Numbered from the stretch's first letter, positions 8,471 through 18,439 are shown. The stretch: 64,000 bases of DNA from Bin34 sp965219935 (GCA_965219935.1 CBDCOU010000003.1:2108001-2172000), one strand, 5' to 3'. The notes: generated by a model from the sequence alone, not told the origin. Numbers and translations are program-made.

Positions 8471-9058
8471 TCAGAATCTACTACTTGCATACAATCTTCT
8501 TCTTCTGGGAACCCATGGTTTCGTCAATACGTCCAAATAGTTATCGAGCGGTATGAATTTGCTCGCAGCTTCTTTGAGTTCCGATGCTGCATGATTCCAA
8601 AACACCACATCAAACACGTGACCATCTTCGATGAGATCTTGGACGACCGGAACATAATCCTTATCGCCTGCAACCAATGTGATTTCATCAACACCTTTTC
8701 TAATGACTCCGGAATATGCGTCCTTAGTGATCTGATGTGCAACAGCAACATCAACCTTCTTCTCTTTTCCAGAGAAGTTCCGGTCATATGTCGTCACCCG
8801 AAATCCGTAGCGCTCAACCATTTTCCAAAAGGAATCTCCTGGTGGTGGTGATCCCCACAGATAGGATGCACCGATCTCGGTCGGTTGACCGCAAGCAATA
8901 TCATGGAGCGCACCATAGTCAAGCTGCCAGCAATGATCAATAATGCGATGATTCATTGCGTCAATGATATTTCTGGCTTGACCTTGTGTCACTGCAGATA
9001 CTCGCTGACCTTCGATAAAGACGTTCGAATTGTCTACGTAGGTAAAATTATTCCCCAT
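8471..9058 (-). CDS. NYN-domain (PIN-like) protein
   Basis: 195 residues, NYN/LabA/DUF88 type. YVDNSNVFIEGQR gives the first acidic cluster (D9), KKVDVAVAHQITKDA the second, and ITLVAGDKDYVPVVQDL the third, forming a PIN-like metal site. The family acts on RNA or is inferred to. AGGAGG lies 8 bases before the ATG, so the start is secure. It stands alone between an IS110 remnant and IS66 and is less GC-rich than both, suggesting separate acquisition. A second NYN protein is at 34696-35331. Confidence 0.85.
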   Translation of the reverse strand: MGNNFTYVDNSNVFIEGQRVSAVTQGQARNIIDAMNHRIIDHCWQLDYGALHDIACGQPTEIGASYLWGSPPPGDSFWKMVERYGFRVTTYDRNFSGKEKKVDVAVAHQITKDAYSGVIRKGVDEITLVAGDKDYVPVVQDLIEDGHVFDVVFWNHAASELKEAASKFIPLDNYLDVLTKPWVPRRRRLYASSRF

Positions 9059-9124
9059 ACCATAACCTCCTATGGAATCGTACTGGAACTCTACTCGACT
9101 TCACATCGATTATCAAGTGAATTG

Positions 9125-10580
9125 TAACTGTTCAGGTACCCCCCCAGGGTTCTGTCTGCCTGACGGTCTGACGGGAGCCGGTCGGGGTTGGCGAGTGGTG
9201 GCGATCTGTGCCACACATGGCGGGTACCCGCAATGTCCGCTCCGTCCTGCTCCGACCGCGTCGCCCACCTGGCGGCCGACCCCGCCCTGGTTGACCACAG
9301 GACTGGTGGAGGCCCTGGAGCGCGAACTGGCGGAGTTGCGGGAGGAGAACGCGGAGTTGCGGCGTCAGCTCCAGCGGCACAGCGGCAACAGTGGCCAGCC
9401 GCCCTCGCAGGATGGTCCGGCGGCCAGCCGGGCCATGCCGGGACGACTCACCGGCCGGTGGCGGCGGCGCAGGTCGATGTCCGTGTGGACCACTGGCCGG
9501 CGCGGTGTGGCGGCTGTGGCGCGGCCCTGCCCCGGACGGATGCCGCGCCCGTGGCCCGGCACCAGGTGCATGACCTGCCGGCGCGGCCGCCCCTGACCGT
9601 GACGGAGCACCGGACCCATATGGTGTGCTGCCCCTGCCGCACCCGGATTCGGGCGGCCTTTCCCGCGGACGTGGCCGGGCCAGTGCCATATGGGCCGCGC
9701 CTGGAGGCCTGGGCGACCTACCTGCGCTATGCGCAGCACCTGCCGGTGGCGCGACTGCGGGAACTGCTGCGGGAACTGCACGGGGTGACACTGTCGACGG
9801 GCACGGTCGAGGCCCTCTGTCGGCGTGCGGTCGCACGGCTGGTGCCGGAGGCAGCCCGCCAGCAGCGACAGGACCTGGCCCGTCCCGGTGGCGTGCATGG
9901 ACGAGACCGGCCTGCGGGTGGCGGGAGAAACGCGCCGGCTGCATGTGATTGGCGACGGGACCGTCACCCACTATCACCTGGGGGCCCGCAGCGATGTCTG
10001 GACGGGATACTCGGGCACGGCCGTGCATGACCGTCTCGCCTCCTACTGGAAACACCTGCCGGACGAGACCGTCCACGCCGTCTGCAACGCCCACCTGCTG
10101 CGCAACCTGGAGGAGATTGTCGAGTGGGAGCAGGCGCCGGACGGCTGGGCGGTCCGCATGCAGCGGCAGTTGCTCGAGGCCCGCGCCCTTACCGCCCACT
10201 GGTACGAGACGACCGGCGGCCCGGTGCCAGCAGCCCTCCGCGCAGAGACAGCGGCGGCCTGGGACGCGTGCCTGGCACCGGTCCTGGACCACTACGAGAG
10301 CCTGCCGCCGCCGGCCCGCGGGCGTCGCCGCGGCCACAACCTGGCCCTGGCCTTGTGGACGCTGCGGGATGCCTGCCTGCTGTTCATGGCCGACCCCGCC
10401 GTGCCCTTCACCAACAACGGCGCGGAACGGGCCCTGCGCATGGCCAAGCTGCAAATGAAGATCGCGGGCTGCTTCCGCACACGCGCCGGGGCCGAACGCT
10501 TTGCCCAAATGCGGGGCCTAATCGAGACCGCCCGCCAACGGGAGTGGCACCTCCTCGACCTCCTGCGGCGGGGTCCCGAC
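9125..10580 (+). mobile_element. IS66-family element, right end replaced by IS110 sequence
   Basis: The left end GTAACTGTTCAGGTACC at about 9125 resembles an IS66 terminal repeat. The transposase follows in three frames. At 10581 the sequence switches to the 3' part of IS110 element A, so the IS66 right end is missing. Confidence 0.75.
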
Positions 10581-10628
10581 GCCGTGCGCCACGCCCTGTA
10601 CATGGCGGCGTTGTCCGTGATCCGGTAG
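9298..10628 (+). pseudogene. Frameshifted IS66 transposase (TnpC) fused to IS110 tail
   Basis: Piece 1 (to ~9430) is the IS66 N-terminal coiled coil (ELAELREENAELRRQLQRHS). Piece 2 (~9430-9890, another frame) has the zinc-binding region (RCGGCGAALP, CCPCRTRIR) and the helix before the catalytic core. Piece 3 (~9890-10577, third frame) has the DDE core: CMDETGLRV, AVCNAHLLRNL and FTNNGAERALRMAK. Two frameshifts make it inactive. The last ~16 residues (AVRHALYMAALSVIR) come from IS110 and end at a TAG replacing a CAG of element A. Confidence 0.85.
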
Positions 10629-10912
10629 GAAGGTATCCACCAACACTTCTATCAGGGCCTGCGGCAACGGGGCAAAACGGGCAAGATCGCCCTGGTTGCG
10701 GTCATGCGCAAGCTACTCCTGCACCTGAACGCGGTGGCTCGTCGAGGAACACCTTGGTTGCCACAGGAGAAGTGGCAATCTGAACCTTCAATATCTTGAC
10801 AGGCAACACAGATACTGTGTTGCCTGTCAACTAGAAACTCCTGTTGAAGCAGGGCGCCGTTGCCACGGAACCTGGTCCCGCATCATGGCATTTAGCATGA
10901 CAAGCAGCTTCC
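10581..10912. mobile_element. Tail-to-tail IS110 A/B end fragment, second copy
   Basis: 10581-10811 repeats the last ~230 bases of IS110 element A (plus strand); 10815-10912 repeats the last ~95 bases of element B (minus strand). Between them is a perfect palindrome with 16-bp arms, TTGACAGGCAACACAG (10796-10811), ATA, and its complement (10815-10830). The left side joins IS66; the right side cuts a gene of the methylase operon. Confidence 0.85.
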
Positions 10913-11057
10913 ACTTGAGCGGATTCGTACGTGAGCCAACCGGCGCGCCCATCCATCGATCGTCGGTGCGCTTTCGCATTGGCAAATCGTAGTTGGAAAC
11001 CAAGTACATAGCAGCACCTGATTCCGGTGGAACCTTGGTTTGATCTTCATTGTTCAT
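10827..11057 (-). CDS. Third gene of the methylase operon, truncated by IS110 and fused to its tail
   Basis: The ATG (11057) overlaps the stop of the DUF262-HNH gene as ATGA, the usual sign of translational coupling. About 49 native residues (MNNEDQTKVPPESGAAMYLV..., rich in charged residues, with MGAPVGSRTNPLKW) continue in frame into the IS110 element B C-terminus (KLLVMLNAMMRDQVPWQR) and stop at 10827. The native 3' end is lost. I do not recognise the family. Confidence 0.6.
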   Translation of the reverse strand: MNNEDQTKVPPESGAAMYLVSNYDLPMRKRTDDRWMGAPVGSRTNPLKWKLLVMLNAMMRDQVPWQRRPASTGVSS

Positions 11058-12148
11058 TTGTTGGATTTCCTGCGATTGCAATCCTTGCATAGCATTTGAC
11101 AGTTCTGTTCGATTGTCTTGCCACCCTCCACCCAAGGGGTAATGTGGTCGGCTTCCATGTCCCACATCTCAAACTTCTTCGTACATGATTTGCAGATTCC
11201 ACCTTGAATTTCAAACGCTTTTTGTTTCATGGCATCGGTGAAGGCCCGAATATTAAGATGTCTTTCCTCGCGGGTGAGGAGATATGGGTAAATGCCCGCC
11301 TTCTTCGTCACATCGTCGTCCATCATCAGGCGGGCAACATCAGCCTCAAGCCCTTCGGGATCAAGGTTCTCGTCCTTGAGTTGCCCGTAAAGTCCGCCCC
11401 AATCCACTCCTTTCATTGGCCTGCGGTAGTTTGGGAAAACCGCTTCCACCCTGTTGATTACCGACTGAAAGTGGCTCCACAAGGCAGTTGCAGTTTTGTC
11501 ATGCTGATGCGCGGCCATATAGTCCTCGACCGTCTGATCCTTGTCCTTGATCCATTGGATCGCAGTTTCGAGGTACTCTTGGCGATCCGCTCTCCCATTC
11601 ACATACCGGCTGCCAATGGCATAGGCTGGGCAGGCGGCCCCCTTCCGGCTGAAATGTCGCTTTGCGTTGAACACCCACGGACCAGCATAGACCGCATTCC
11701 GCAGTTCTTGGCCGGTCAGCCTTTCGCCTGCGATGTTGATGATCCTGAACCAAGCTAGCTTCTCACTAGCACTCCCTTCGCAGATATAGACCTGCAATGG
11801 GTAATCGAAAATCTGCTCCTGCTCGTTGTCTTGCAGGTTATGGAAATACCTTCCATCAACGGAGTAATCACCTTCTACATACTGCGCGACTGAGATTGTA
11901 CGTTGCTGGCCGTCAATAACTTCATATGTTCTGTCTTGGCGCACGGCCCAATACATCACATTGAGGGGAAAGCCTTTGTTGATCGTATCGATCACCGCGT
12001 CGCGTTGCTTGTCCTTGTAGACGAACTCGCGCTGAAACGGCGGACGGATGTCGAGTTTGCCACCATAGCCGCGCACCCCGCCTTCCCCATCGTCATAGTA
12101 GTCCTCTACAAGATCTCGGACTGTGATTTTCTCAAGTTCGATTTCCAT
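11054..12148 (-). CDS. DUF262 / HNH nuclease protein (GmrSD-like)
   Basis: 364 residues. The N-terminal DUF262 domain has IRPPFQREFVYKDKQRDAVI, FPLNVMYWAVR and the family box IDGQQRT (~79-84), a ParB/Srx-like nucleotide-binding fold in GmrS-type proteins. The last ~45 residues are an HNH nuclease with two zinc-knuckle CxxC pairs (CKSC ~319 and CKDC ~356) around MEADHITPWVEGG. This pairing is that of modification-dependent or defence nucleases. The methylase gene ends 9 bases upstream and the truncated gene overlaps downstream, so all three are one operon. Confidence 0.88.
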   Translation of the reverse strand: MEIELEKITVRDLVEDYYDDGEGGVRGYGGKLDIRPPFQREFVYKDKQRDAVIDTINKGFPLNVMYWAVRQDRTYEVIDGQQRTISVAQYVEGDYSVDGRYFHNLQDNEQEQIFDYPLQVYICEGSASEKLAWFRIINIAGERLTGQELRNAVYAGPWVFNAKRHFSRKGAACPAYAIGSRYVNGRADRQEYLETAIQWIKDKDQTVEDYMAAHQHDKTATALWSHFQSVINRVEAVFPNYRRPMKGVDWGGLYGQLKDENLDPEGLEADVARLMMDDDVTKKAGIYPYLLTREERHLNIRAFTDAMKQKAFEIQGGICKSCTKKFEMWDMEADHITPWVEGGKTIEQNCQMLCKDCNRRKSNK

Positions 12149-12157
12149 GAGTGCACT

Positions 12158-13267
12158 TTAGTGTGGATTGGAACGTCTTTTCCTCTTGATAAATATCCTT
12201 CTGTACAAGGTATGCACTACTTCCTTACCCCTAATAAGGTAGTTTCCCCTAGGCGACCTGCCTCTCAAGACGGGATAGCCGTTGGCCTTTTGGCCAGTCA
12301 TGCCAGTTTTCGTCCCATCCGGCCTCATCTCAGCATAATCGTCATAAAACGTATGACTTTCAAAACCGTCATCCCACAATGAGGAAAAGCCCAGAATTTC
12401 AAACTGATCCGGGTTGTGCTTGTCCAGAAACGTGATCGGCACCCCCATCGCACCATCCCAATCCATCGGGATTTCGACGGTCTTGTCCACATTGATTGCA
12501 TCGTAGTTATCGTAGGCGGGATATTCCTCCTGCGAGTACCGCTTGTAGAGTACCAAGTCCTCATGGCGTTGTGGGTAGTCGAGGTTCGTAAACCACCGCA
12601 CTCCCTTGACCCTGACGAACTGGTTGCCGTCTTCATCAATCCTGTTCGTTGCAGCAGTCAAGGGGTAATGCTTCGGGACGCCAAATTCCCTATCCCCGCT
12701 TTTGATGCTTGGTCCGAACCATATTTTGTTTTCCTTAATGAGAGGAAACAGTTCCTTGTAGGTGATTGCATTTTGGTTTCCAATAATCAGGAACTTCTTG
12801 CCGTGCTTCACCAGTTGGGCGACGTATTCACGGAACAGCGAAAACGGCGGGTTGGTCACCACAATGTCCGCTTGCTTCAGAAGATCGATGCTTTCAGCGC
12901 TGCGGAAATCCCCGTCTCCCTGAAACTCATGGATTCCGATATCCTCAACATCCGGCACTCTGCCACCTTTCGCGTTCCCATTGTATTCGAGCCAAATCGC
13001 CCGTTCCGAATCATGAAGGCTGAACAAATCACGGTTTTGGTTCTTGTAACATGCGGTGACGAGCTTCTTTAGGCCCAAGTGTTCAAAGTTGTACGAGAAA
13101 TAGTGAAAGAAATTGGAGACACGGGGATCGTCACAGTTGCAGTACACGACCTTGCTCCGAAAGTGTCCGGTGTAGTGGCGCAGTTCGTTCTCAATGTCGG
13201 AAAGCTGCGTGTAGAAATCGTCGTTTTTTTGCCGCCTGGCTTCGCGCAGGTTTTTGTTCAAAGACAT
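12158..13267 (-). CDS. EcoRI-type adenine-specific DNA methyltransferase
   Basis: About 369 residues. The start NKNLREARRQKNDDFYTQLSDIE and the string YCNCDDPRVSNFFHYF are hallmarks of the EcoRI methylase family (PF13651). The catalytic motif IV is NPPF (about residues 139-142), for N6-adenine methylation with SAM. ATG 13267 was chosen because it aligns with the family start; a GTG at 13306 is in frame but has no ribosome site either. It is the first gene of an operon with the DUF262-HNH protein, so it probably protects self DNA from, or marks DNA for, that nuclease. The target sequence is unknown. Confidence 0.9.
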   Translation of the reverse strand: MSLNKNLREARRQKNDDFYTQLSDIENELRHYTGHFRSKVVYCNCDDPRVSNFFHYFSYNFEHLGLKKLVTACYKNQNRDLFSLHDSERAIWLEYNGNAKGGRVPDVEDIGIHEFQGDGDFRSAESIDLLKQADIVVTNPPFSLFREYVAQLVKHGKKFLIIGNQNAITYKELFPLIKENKIWFGPSIKSGDREFGVPKHYPLTAATNRIDEDGNQFVRVKGVRWFTNLDYPQRHEDLVLYKRYSQEEYPAYDNYDAINVDKTVEIPMDWDGAMGVPITFLDKHNPDQFEILGFSSLWDDGFESHTFYDDYAEMRPDGTKTGMTGQKANGYPVLRGRSPRGNYLIRGKEVVHTLYRRIFIKRKRRSNPH

Positions 13268-13500
13268 GGGTAAGGAAATAAATCTCTTATAGGGATGATC
13301 CGGCACCGGAATGCCAAGGTGATGATCGCCTCCAGACGTAACTAAGGTGTGGACCTTCCACGTTGGCGTTGCTCAGTCGGAAGGTCACCTTGTCCGGGAA
13401 GGGATCGAGAAGTTCGCAAGTAGGATATAGTCACTCTATCATTCATGTGGAACATTGAACCACAAAACGTAGGTAGAGTCAAGTCTGTGGTTTGGTTGGG

Positions 13501-14600
13501 CACTATTTCATTCTCGTTGATATTGGTTGCAGGCACGTCAAGGGACGAGGGGCCCCTACACTTGGTTTCGTCTGCCCAAAACCAACAGCTCCCCTCGCCG
13601 TGGACTTCATCCTAACCCCACTCATCCCGAACGCCAATTTGATCCTACCCCCGTTGCGGGGCCTGTGCCTGACGGGCGCAACGGCACCGATCCCCACCAT
13701 GTGGTCGGCCTTGGGCGGTTGTGTGTCCAAAGCTAGCAGTGCATGACCGGCCTCGGCAGTACCTCGCCCCTGTCACCTGACGTGACCGTCCACCTGCGTC
13801 CGGAGACCTTCCGGACACTGGTGGCCGACCTTTATGTGAACAGCGTCAGTTTCCGGGGCCTGTCCTGTCCCACATCCTGACCCTGTTCGGCTGCGGGATG
13901 GGGTCCGCCACGTTGTGGCAGTACGTGCAAGCGATAGCCCCCGGATTGGAGCCCGCCCCGGGGGCGAAGCTGCCGTCGTGGGTGGAGGTGGACAAGATCT
14001 GGCTATCCCTCGGGGCGAAAAGCGCTCGGTGGCCGTGGTCTTTGGTCCGAAGGGCCAGCCATGGGACCTGCGTTTGAGCGGCCCCGACCTTGACGGGGAG
14101 GGATAGTTTACGGTCCTGGAACTGCGCGGGGTGCGGGGCATGACGATCAACAACGACCCGGTCTACGGGGCGGCCCTGAAAGAGACGTGCTGGGACCGGC
14201 ACATCCGGGGCCTCAACGAGGACGACCCGACCTACCGGGACCGGGTCCTGCTGCTGATCTGGCAACGGCTGGCTAGGAACGACCACCGGAAGCAGGACCT
14301 GTCCTGCTCGCACTTTGGGAGGCGGTGATGCAGGGCCAGGTACACCTGAAACCGAAGGCGCGAAAGTGGTTGTGGCACCACGTGGAATGGTGGTACGAAC
14401 GGATGTACAGCCAACAGGATCCGACCGTACCCTCCTTCACCAATTACCTGGAGGGCTAGTTTGGACGCTTCAAGCCCCGGGCGCGCCGGACGCGGGGCTG
14501 AAGACCGAGGCGGGGCCTCAACTTCGTGTGCCTCATGGCCCGCGGCATGGACTGAGGCCCGCGAACGGAACATGCTGGTACGGAGGCAGCCCTTGCTAGG
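13501..14600 (+). mobile_element. Decayed copy 1 of an unassigned DDE insertion sequence
   Basis: The left terminal repeat CTCGTTGATATTGGTTGC (within 13501-13530) matches the ends of the copy at 24200-25260. The body reads, in broken frames, VADLYVNSVSFRGLSC, GCGMGSATLWQYVQAIAPG, VEVDKIWLSLG and NNDPVYGAALKE, the same transposase as copy 2. Several stops and frameshifts are present; an IS630 abuts the right end. Confidence 0.75.
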
Positions 14601-14611
14601 CCCGGAACTAA

Positions 14612-15740
14612 TACCAACCCATTATACTTTTAGTACTTGATGTGTTGACGACAGTACAGGGGGAGCATGACCCGCAAGGTCAGCATTGCTTGGGACTGCG
14701 AGGACACGGCGGCGGCCCTGCACCAGCAGTACCGGGCGGAAAAGGTGACCGAAGTGCGCACGCGGCTGCATGCGCTGTGGCTGTTGCGCCAAGGGCAGGG
14801 GCCGACGGCCGTGGCGGCCGCGGTGGGGGTCAGCCGGAATTCCATACAGCTGTGGCTGCGTTGGTACCGGTCCGGCGGGCTGGCCGAGGTGCGGGCCCAT
14901 CGGCGGGGTGGGCCGGGCAAGCCCTGCTATCTGACGGAGGCGCAGCAGGCCCAGGTGGTGGCGGAAGCGGCCCAGGGGGTCTTTGCGACGGCGCAGGAGG
15001 TACGGGACTGGATCGAGGCGCAGTTCGGGGTGGTCTACACGGTGGGCAGCCTGTACACGCTGCTGCCACGGCTGGGGATCGGGCTGAAGGTCCCCCGGCC
15101 CCGGCACACGAAGGCGGATGCCCAGGTCCAGGCGACCTGGAAAAAAGGGGGCTCGGCGAACGGCTGAAGGCGGTCGGCCTGAAGGCGGGGCAGGGGATCG
15201 TGTGGGGCGACGAGATGCGTCTGGGCCTGTGGAACACGGTGCGCAAGGCGTGGGCGCCGCGCGGGGTGGCGGTGACCCGGACGACGCAGATCAGCCGGAC
15301 CTACACCTACGTGGCGGTGGCTCTCAATCCGCTGACGGGACAGTTGTGGTGGGCATGGCAGGCCAACATGAAGAGTGAGGAGATGACCCGCATCTGGGGG
15401 ACCTGGGCCGAGGAGCCGGGCATCGACGGCTGGGTCTGGGACGGGGCCGGCGGCCACAAGAGCGGGGATGTGCAGGCCCTGCCGGCCCCGCAGGTGGTGC
15501 AGCCGCCCTACGCGCCCGAACTGAACCCGGTGGAGCGCTTCTTCCAGGAGCTGCGCCGGGCCCTGGGAGACCGGGTCTATCCGACCCTGGAGGCCAAAAA
15601 GGAAGCCTTGGAACCGATCCTGAGGGCCTGGCAGGCGGACCCGGCGCGGGTGCGGCAACTGTGCGGCTGGGGCTGGATCCGGGACACCCTGACGGCCCTG
15701 GCCGTCGACACACAAGTAATACAAACATGATGGATTGGTA
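14612..15740 (+). mobile_element. IS630-family element with TA target duplication
   Basis: Imperfect inverted repeats TACCAACCCATTATA (14612) and TATACCAATCCATCA (complement of the right end, to 15740) bound one transposase gene. Both ends carry TA, as expected for IS630/Tc1 insertion. It lies directly next to the decayed unassigned IS. Confidence 0.8.
14667..15730 (+). CDS. IS630-family transposase, two frames joined by a probable -1 frameshift
   Basis: Frame 1 (14667-15167) has the Arg-rich N-terminus and helix-turn-helix (GQGPTAVAAAVGVSRNSIQLW, then TLLPRLGIGLKVPRP). Frame 2 continues from about 15140 with the DDE core: WGDEMRLGLWNTVRKAW, GWVWDGAGGHKSGDV and PPYAPELNPVERFFQELRR. The frames overlap at AAAAAAGGGGG (about 15140-15150), where a slip of one base backwards on the A run joins them exactly. 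Programmed or transcriptional slippage is common in this family, so the gene may be functional. Start ATG 14667 has AGGGGGAGC upstream. Confidence 0.85.
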
Positions 15741-15961
15741 TAATATCAACAAGAATGAAACAGTGCTGTTTGGATACATTTGAGGCCTGAATCGTATTGC
15801 CAGACCCGTTCAGGGGCTGTGTTCAGAGGCCAACCGCCCCACTTGAGGACCCGGAAGCCCTGTTAGATCCAGTAGCGGCAGGCGTACAGGGCCGCCTCGG
15901 TCCCGTGCGGCGGAATGTAGGTAAGCAAGATCCAGCGGGACTCGTGGCCGCGGGAGGGCTC

Positions 15962-16450
15962 ATGGCGCATTTGGAAGTGCGGTACTGGGAGGACCAAGCT
16001 GCTGGGCTAACTCGGCGTGACCGCCGTCCCTGCAACTACTTGGTCTACCTGCCTGATAATTTGTCCGAACGCCGATTCGTCCTCGACGGCGATTTTGCCC
16101 CAGACGTTGCCATCGCTGAGGCCGCCCTCGTGCGGCTTGACACCGCTGCATCCGTGCTTGCCAACACCGAGGCACTGGACCCGCCTCTTGCACCGCGCGG
16201 AGTGCGTTGCCTCATCCCGCATCGAGGGCTTGGAGGTGGGAGGACGGCGATTACTCCGCACCAATGCAGCGCGACAGCTAGGTGAAGACCCCAAGGATGT
16301 CACGGCCACAGAAGTGCTCGGCAACATTAACGCGATGGTCTGGGGAGTAAGCGGCGTGGAGCCCAGCGACATGATAACGGTGGAGAGTCTACTGGAGGTA
16401 CATCGCCGTCTGCTGTCGGTACCCGTCTTGAGGAACATGGGCGCTGGAAT
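15962..16450 (+). pseudogene. Frameshifted, C-truncated Fic-family gene
   Basis: ATG 15962 follows GGAGGG. Residues to ~75 (LVYLPDNLSERRFVLDGDFAPDVAIAEAALVRLD pattern) are the Fic N-terminal domain. A frameshift near 16190 moves to ECVASSRIEGLEVGGRRLLR, the inhibitory-helix region, then continues to ESLLEVHRRLL. The Fic catalytic loop HPFxDGNGR is absent because homology stops near 16440, so the gene is inactive. Sequence to 16531 is unrelated. Confidence 0.75.
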
Positions 16451-16531
16451 GACTTTCGACTGTAGTATTGGACTGCGGACACGAGATCGGTGCCAGAGGT
16501 TCCGCAACCTCTTCCCTCAAGTCTTCGAGAA

Positions 16532-17668
16532 TTACCACTTTCGGTATGCTCGTATCTCACTAGAGTGAATGGGAATTGGACCCTCACGTTCGAAGTGCCT
16601 GCGAACCGTCTTTGTGGCGGTATCTGCGTTGTGATCAAGGTCCTGAAGGACTTTGTAAAATAGCTGTCCTTGTTCATAGACTTGGCCTGCAAGCTCGCTG
16701 TCAGAGCAAGAGACTGTATCGTTCTCAACCGTTAGGTCAAAACCGGAAGCGTTGGCCAGACGATCAGTGTATTCGTAGATTTCCTGATATTGGCACCCTC
16801 TGCCTCCAAGAACAAGCACCACCGATCCTGGGGCAGCATCGTGTAGCATTTCCACCAGGTTAGGTTCAACGGATTTCACTATACCGGGGGTAGTAAGGAA
16901 GTTACTAAACGTTACTAGCCGGTAGCGGTGCAGCGATTGAGCCATATCATTTGCTTCATCCGGCATGTACACAAGATCCGAATCCCACCGCCCCGCTACA
17001 TCATCGAAGTACTCGACCTCCTCCCTTCGGAGGACCTCAAAATGCTGCTTGCGTTCCCATGTCGGCTCTAGCTTGCGAAAATCGTGCAGAGCGGAAGTCA
17101 TCGAAAGAACACCGTCTGACTCTTGGCCGACCTGCTGATACAACATCTCGGCCAGTTGATGTCTGAATTGATTGGCACTCCCGTCAAACTCGACACAGGT
17201 CAGAAGTGGTGGTTGTCTCCACTTGGGGTTGTCTATTACCTCGGAAAACTCGACCATGGCAACATAGAAGTCGTGAATCGCAAATGCGGCCGGCCCTGGA
17301 CCTGTCCCTACATCCAGGGCACGTACACCGTTCTTGCCCATTGGAAGACAATGGCTCTGCACGAGTCGCTCCAACGCAAGCCATGTCCGAACGTAGCGTT
17401 CGAGCAAATGCAACCATGCGTAGGCGCACGCAGCCCCAGGCTTCTCATAAGTAGCTTGTTCATTGCAACAGCCAAGCACCGCTGGTACGGCCTCCCAAAC
17501 TTCGCGAGCTTCTTCTGGAGCGCGAACCCTCTCACATAGCAGTGACGAGAGGGCTTTGGCCAGAACGTCGAACTTTAGTGAAAGTACTCGTTCATTTCTA
17601 GCCCACGCAAGGAAGTTGGACCCTTCTCGCTTCAGCAGGCTGGTCCAGCCTTGTTTTCGGGAACTCAT
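16532..17668 (-). CDS. Putative class I SAM-dependent methyltransferase-like protein
   Basis: 378 residues. VRALDVGTGPGPAAFAIHDFY (about residues 115-135) is a SAM-binding motif I. CVEFDGS ~40 residues later could be motif II (acidic residue for ribose), and GSVVLVLGGRG lies where motifs V-VI fall. The N-terminal ~110 residues are helical. ATG 17668 has AGGAG at good spacing. I do not know the substrate; the layout slightly resembles Rsm22-like methyltransferases. It is a single gene of modest GC between a Fic pseudogene and an IS5 fragment, an accessory or defence-type setting. Confidence 0.6.
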   Translation of the reverse strand: MSSRKQGWTSLLKREGSNFLAWARNERVLSLKFDVLAKALSSLLCERVRAPEEAREVWEAVPAVLGCCNEQATYEKPGAACAYAWLHLLERYVRTWLALERLVQSHCLPMGKNGVRALDVGTGPGPAAFAIHDFYVAMVEFSEVIDNPKWRQPPLLTCVEFDGSANQFRHQLAEMLYQQVGQESDGVLSMTSALHDFRKLEPTWERKQHFEVLRREEVEYFDDVAGRWDSDLVYMPDEANDMAQSLHRYRLVTFSNFLTTPGIVKSVEPNLVEMLHDAAPGSVVLVLGGRGCQYQEIYEYTDRLANASGFDLTVENDTVSCSDSELAGQVYEQGQLFYKVLQDLDHNADTATKTVRRHFEREGPIPIHSSEIRAYRKW

Positions 17669-17743
17669 TCGCCTTACTCCTGTAAATTCGGCAGCAATCG
17701 TATTATTGTTGCCTATCTCGTTTGCGGTCTAGGGACACGATGA

Positions 17744-18346
17744 TTAAAACTGCAATCGCGCCGCGGGATCCGTGGTGTTGGCGTGGGTCTCGTTACGTCG
17801 GCACTCCCCCCGGAAGTCTACCGACGGGTTGCCCGGATCGTCATCCGAAGGCGGAGACGGTCCCTCCTTGGGTCGGAAGCTCTTGAGATTGGCCGCGGCC
17901 TCGATCAGGGTCCCATCCATACTGAAGTACTCGTCCGACAGCAGCCCTTCCTCATCGGCCGCCCACACCACCTCGTCGAATAGGGCCCAACCCGCATCGT
18001 GCACCAGCAGCCGGTGCCGATTCTTGGTGAAGACCGTCGCATCGAAGTTGCGCTGCATCAGGTTCATGTCCAGGAACCAGCGGTAGAGCAGGTTGTACTC
18101 CAGCTCCTCGCAGAAGGCGCGCTCGCTGCGCACCGAGTACAGGGCGACCAACAGCGAGGCCTTCAACAGCCGCCCCGGTGGCACCGAGGCGCGGCCCATC
18201 CGGGCGTACATGCAGTCGAACACCGGCGACAACCGTTCCAAGGCCGCATCGGCCACTTCCTTAATCCGCCGCAAGGGATGGTCCTGGGGCACCCGTTCCT
18301 CCAAGTCCACGATGGCTAGCATGCTGCTTGAGGGTTGGGGCGACCG
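17744..18346 (-). pseudogene. 3'-truncated IS5-family transposase
   Basis: Starts MRGRPNPQ-SMLAIVDLEERVP and runs through the DUF772 region (RAFCEELEYNLLYRWFLDM) to DFRGECRRNETHANTTDP, where it stops at 17744. It is a close relative of the intact copy at 32195-33301 and lacks its last ~160 residues, including the second Asp and the Glu of the DDE triad. The first catalytic region is also changed (SMDGTLIEAA versus SVDETLIEAA). Confidence 0.85.
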
Positions 18347-18439
18347 CGCACCTTGCGACGCCGACACACTGCGGCGCGTCATCGTCGAGCAGGAAGTGAA
18401 CCGGTGCTTCCAATCTGCCATCTCCGCGCAGTTGGCGAA

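Noticed and set aside
9132..10508. 458-codon minus-strand frame across IS66
   Set aside because: Shadow of the high-GC IS66 transposase; composition is that of an antisense frame and there is no protein homology.
10124..10783. 219-codon plus-strand frame inside IS66/IS110
   Set aside because: Alternative frame of the same DNA; the DDE motifs are in the 9825-10628 frame.
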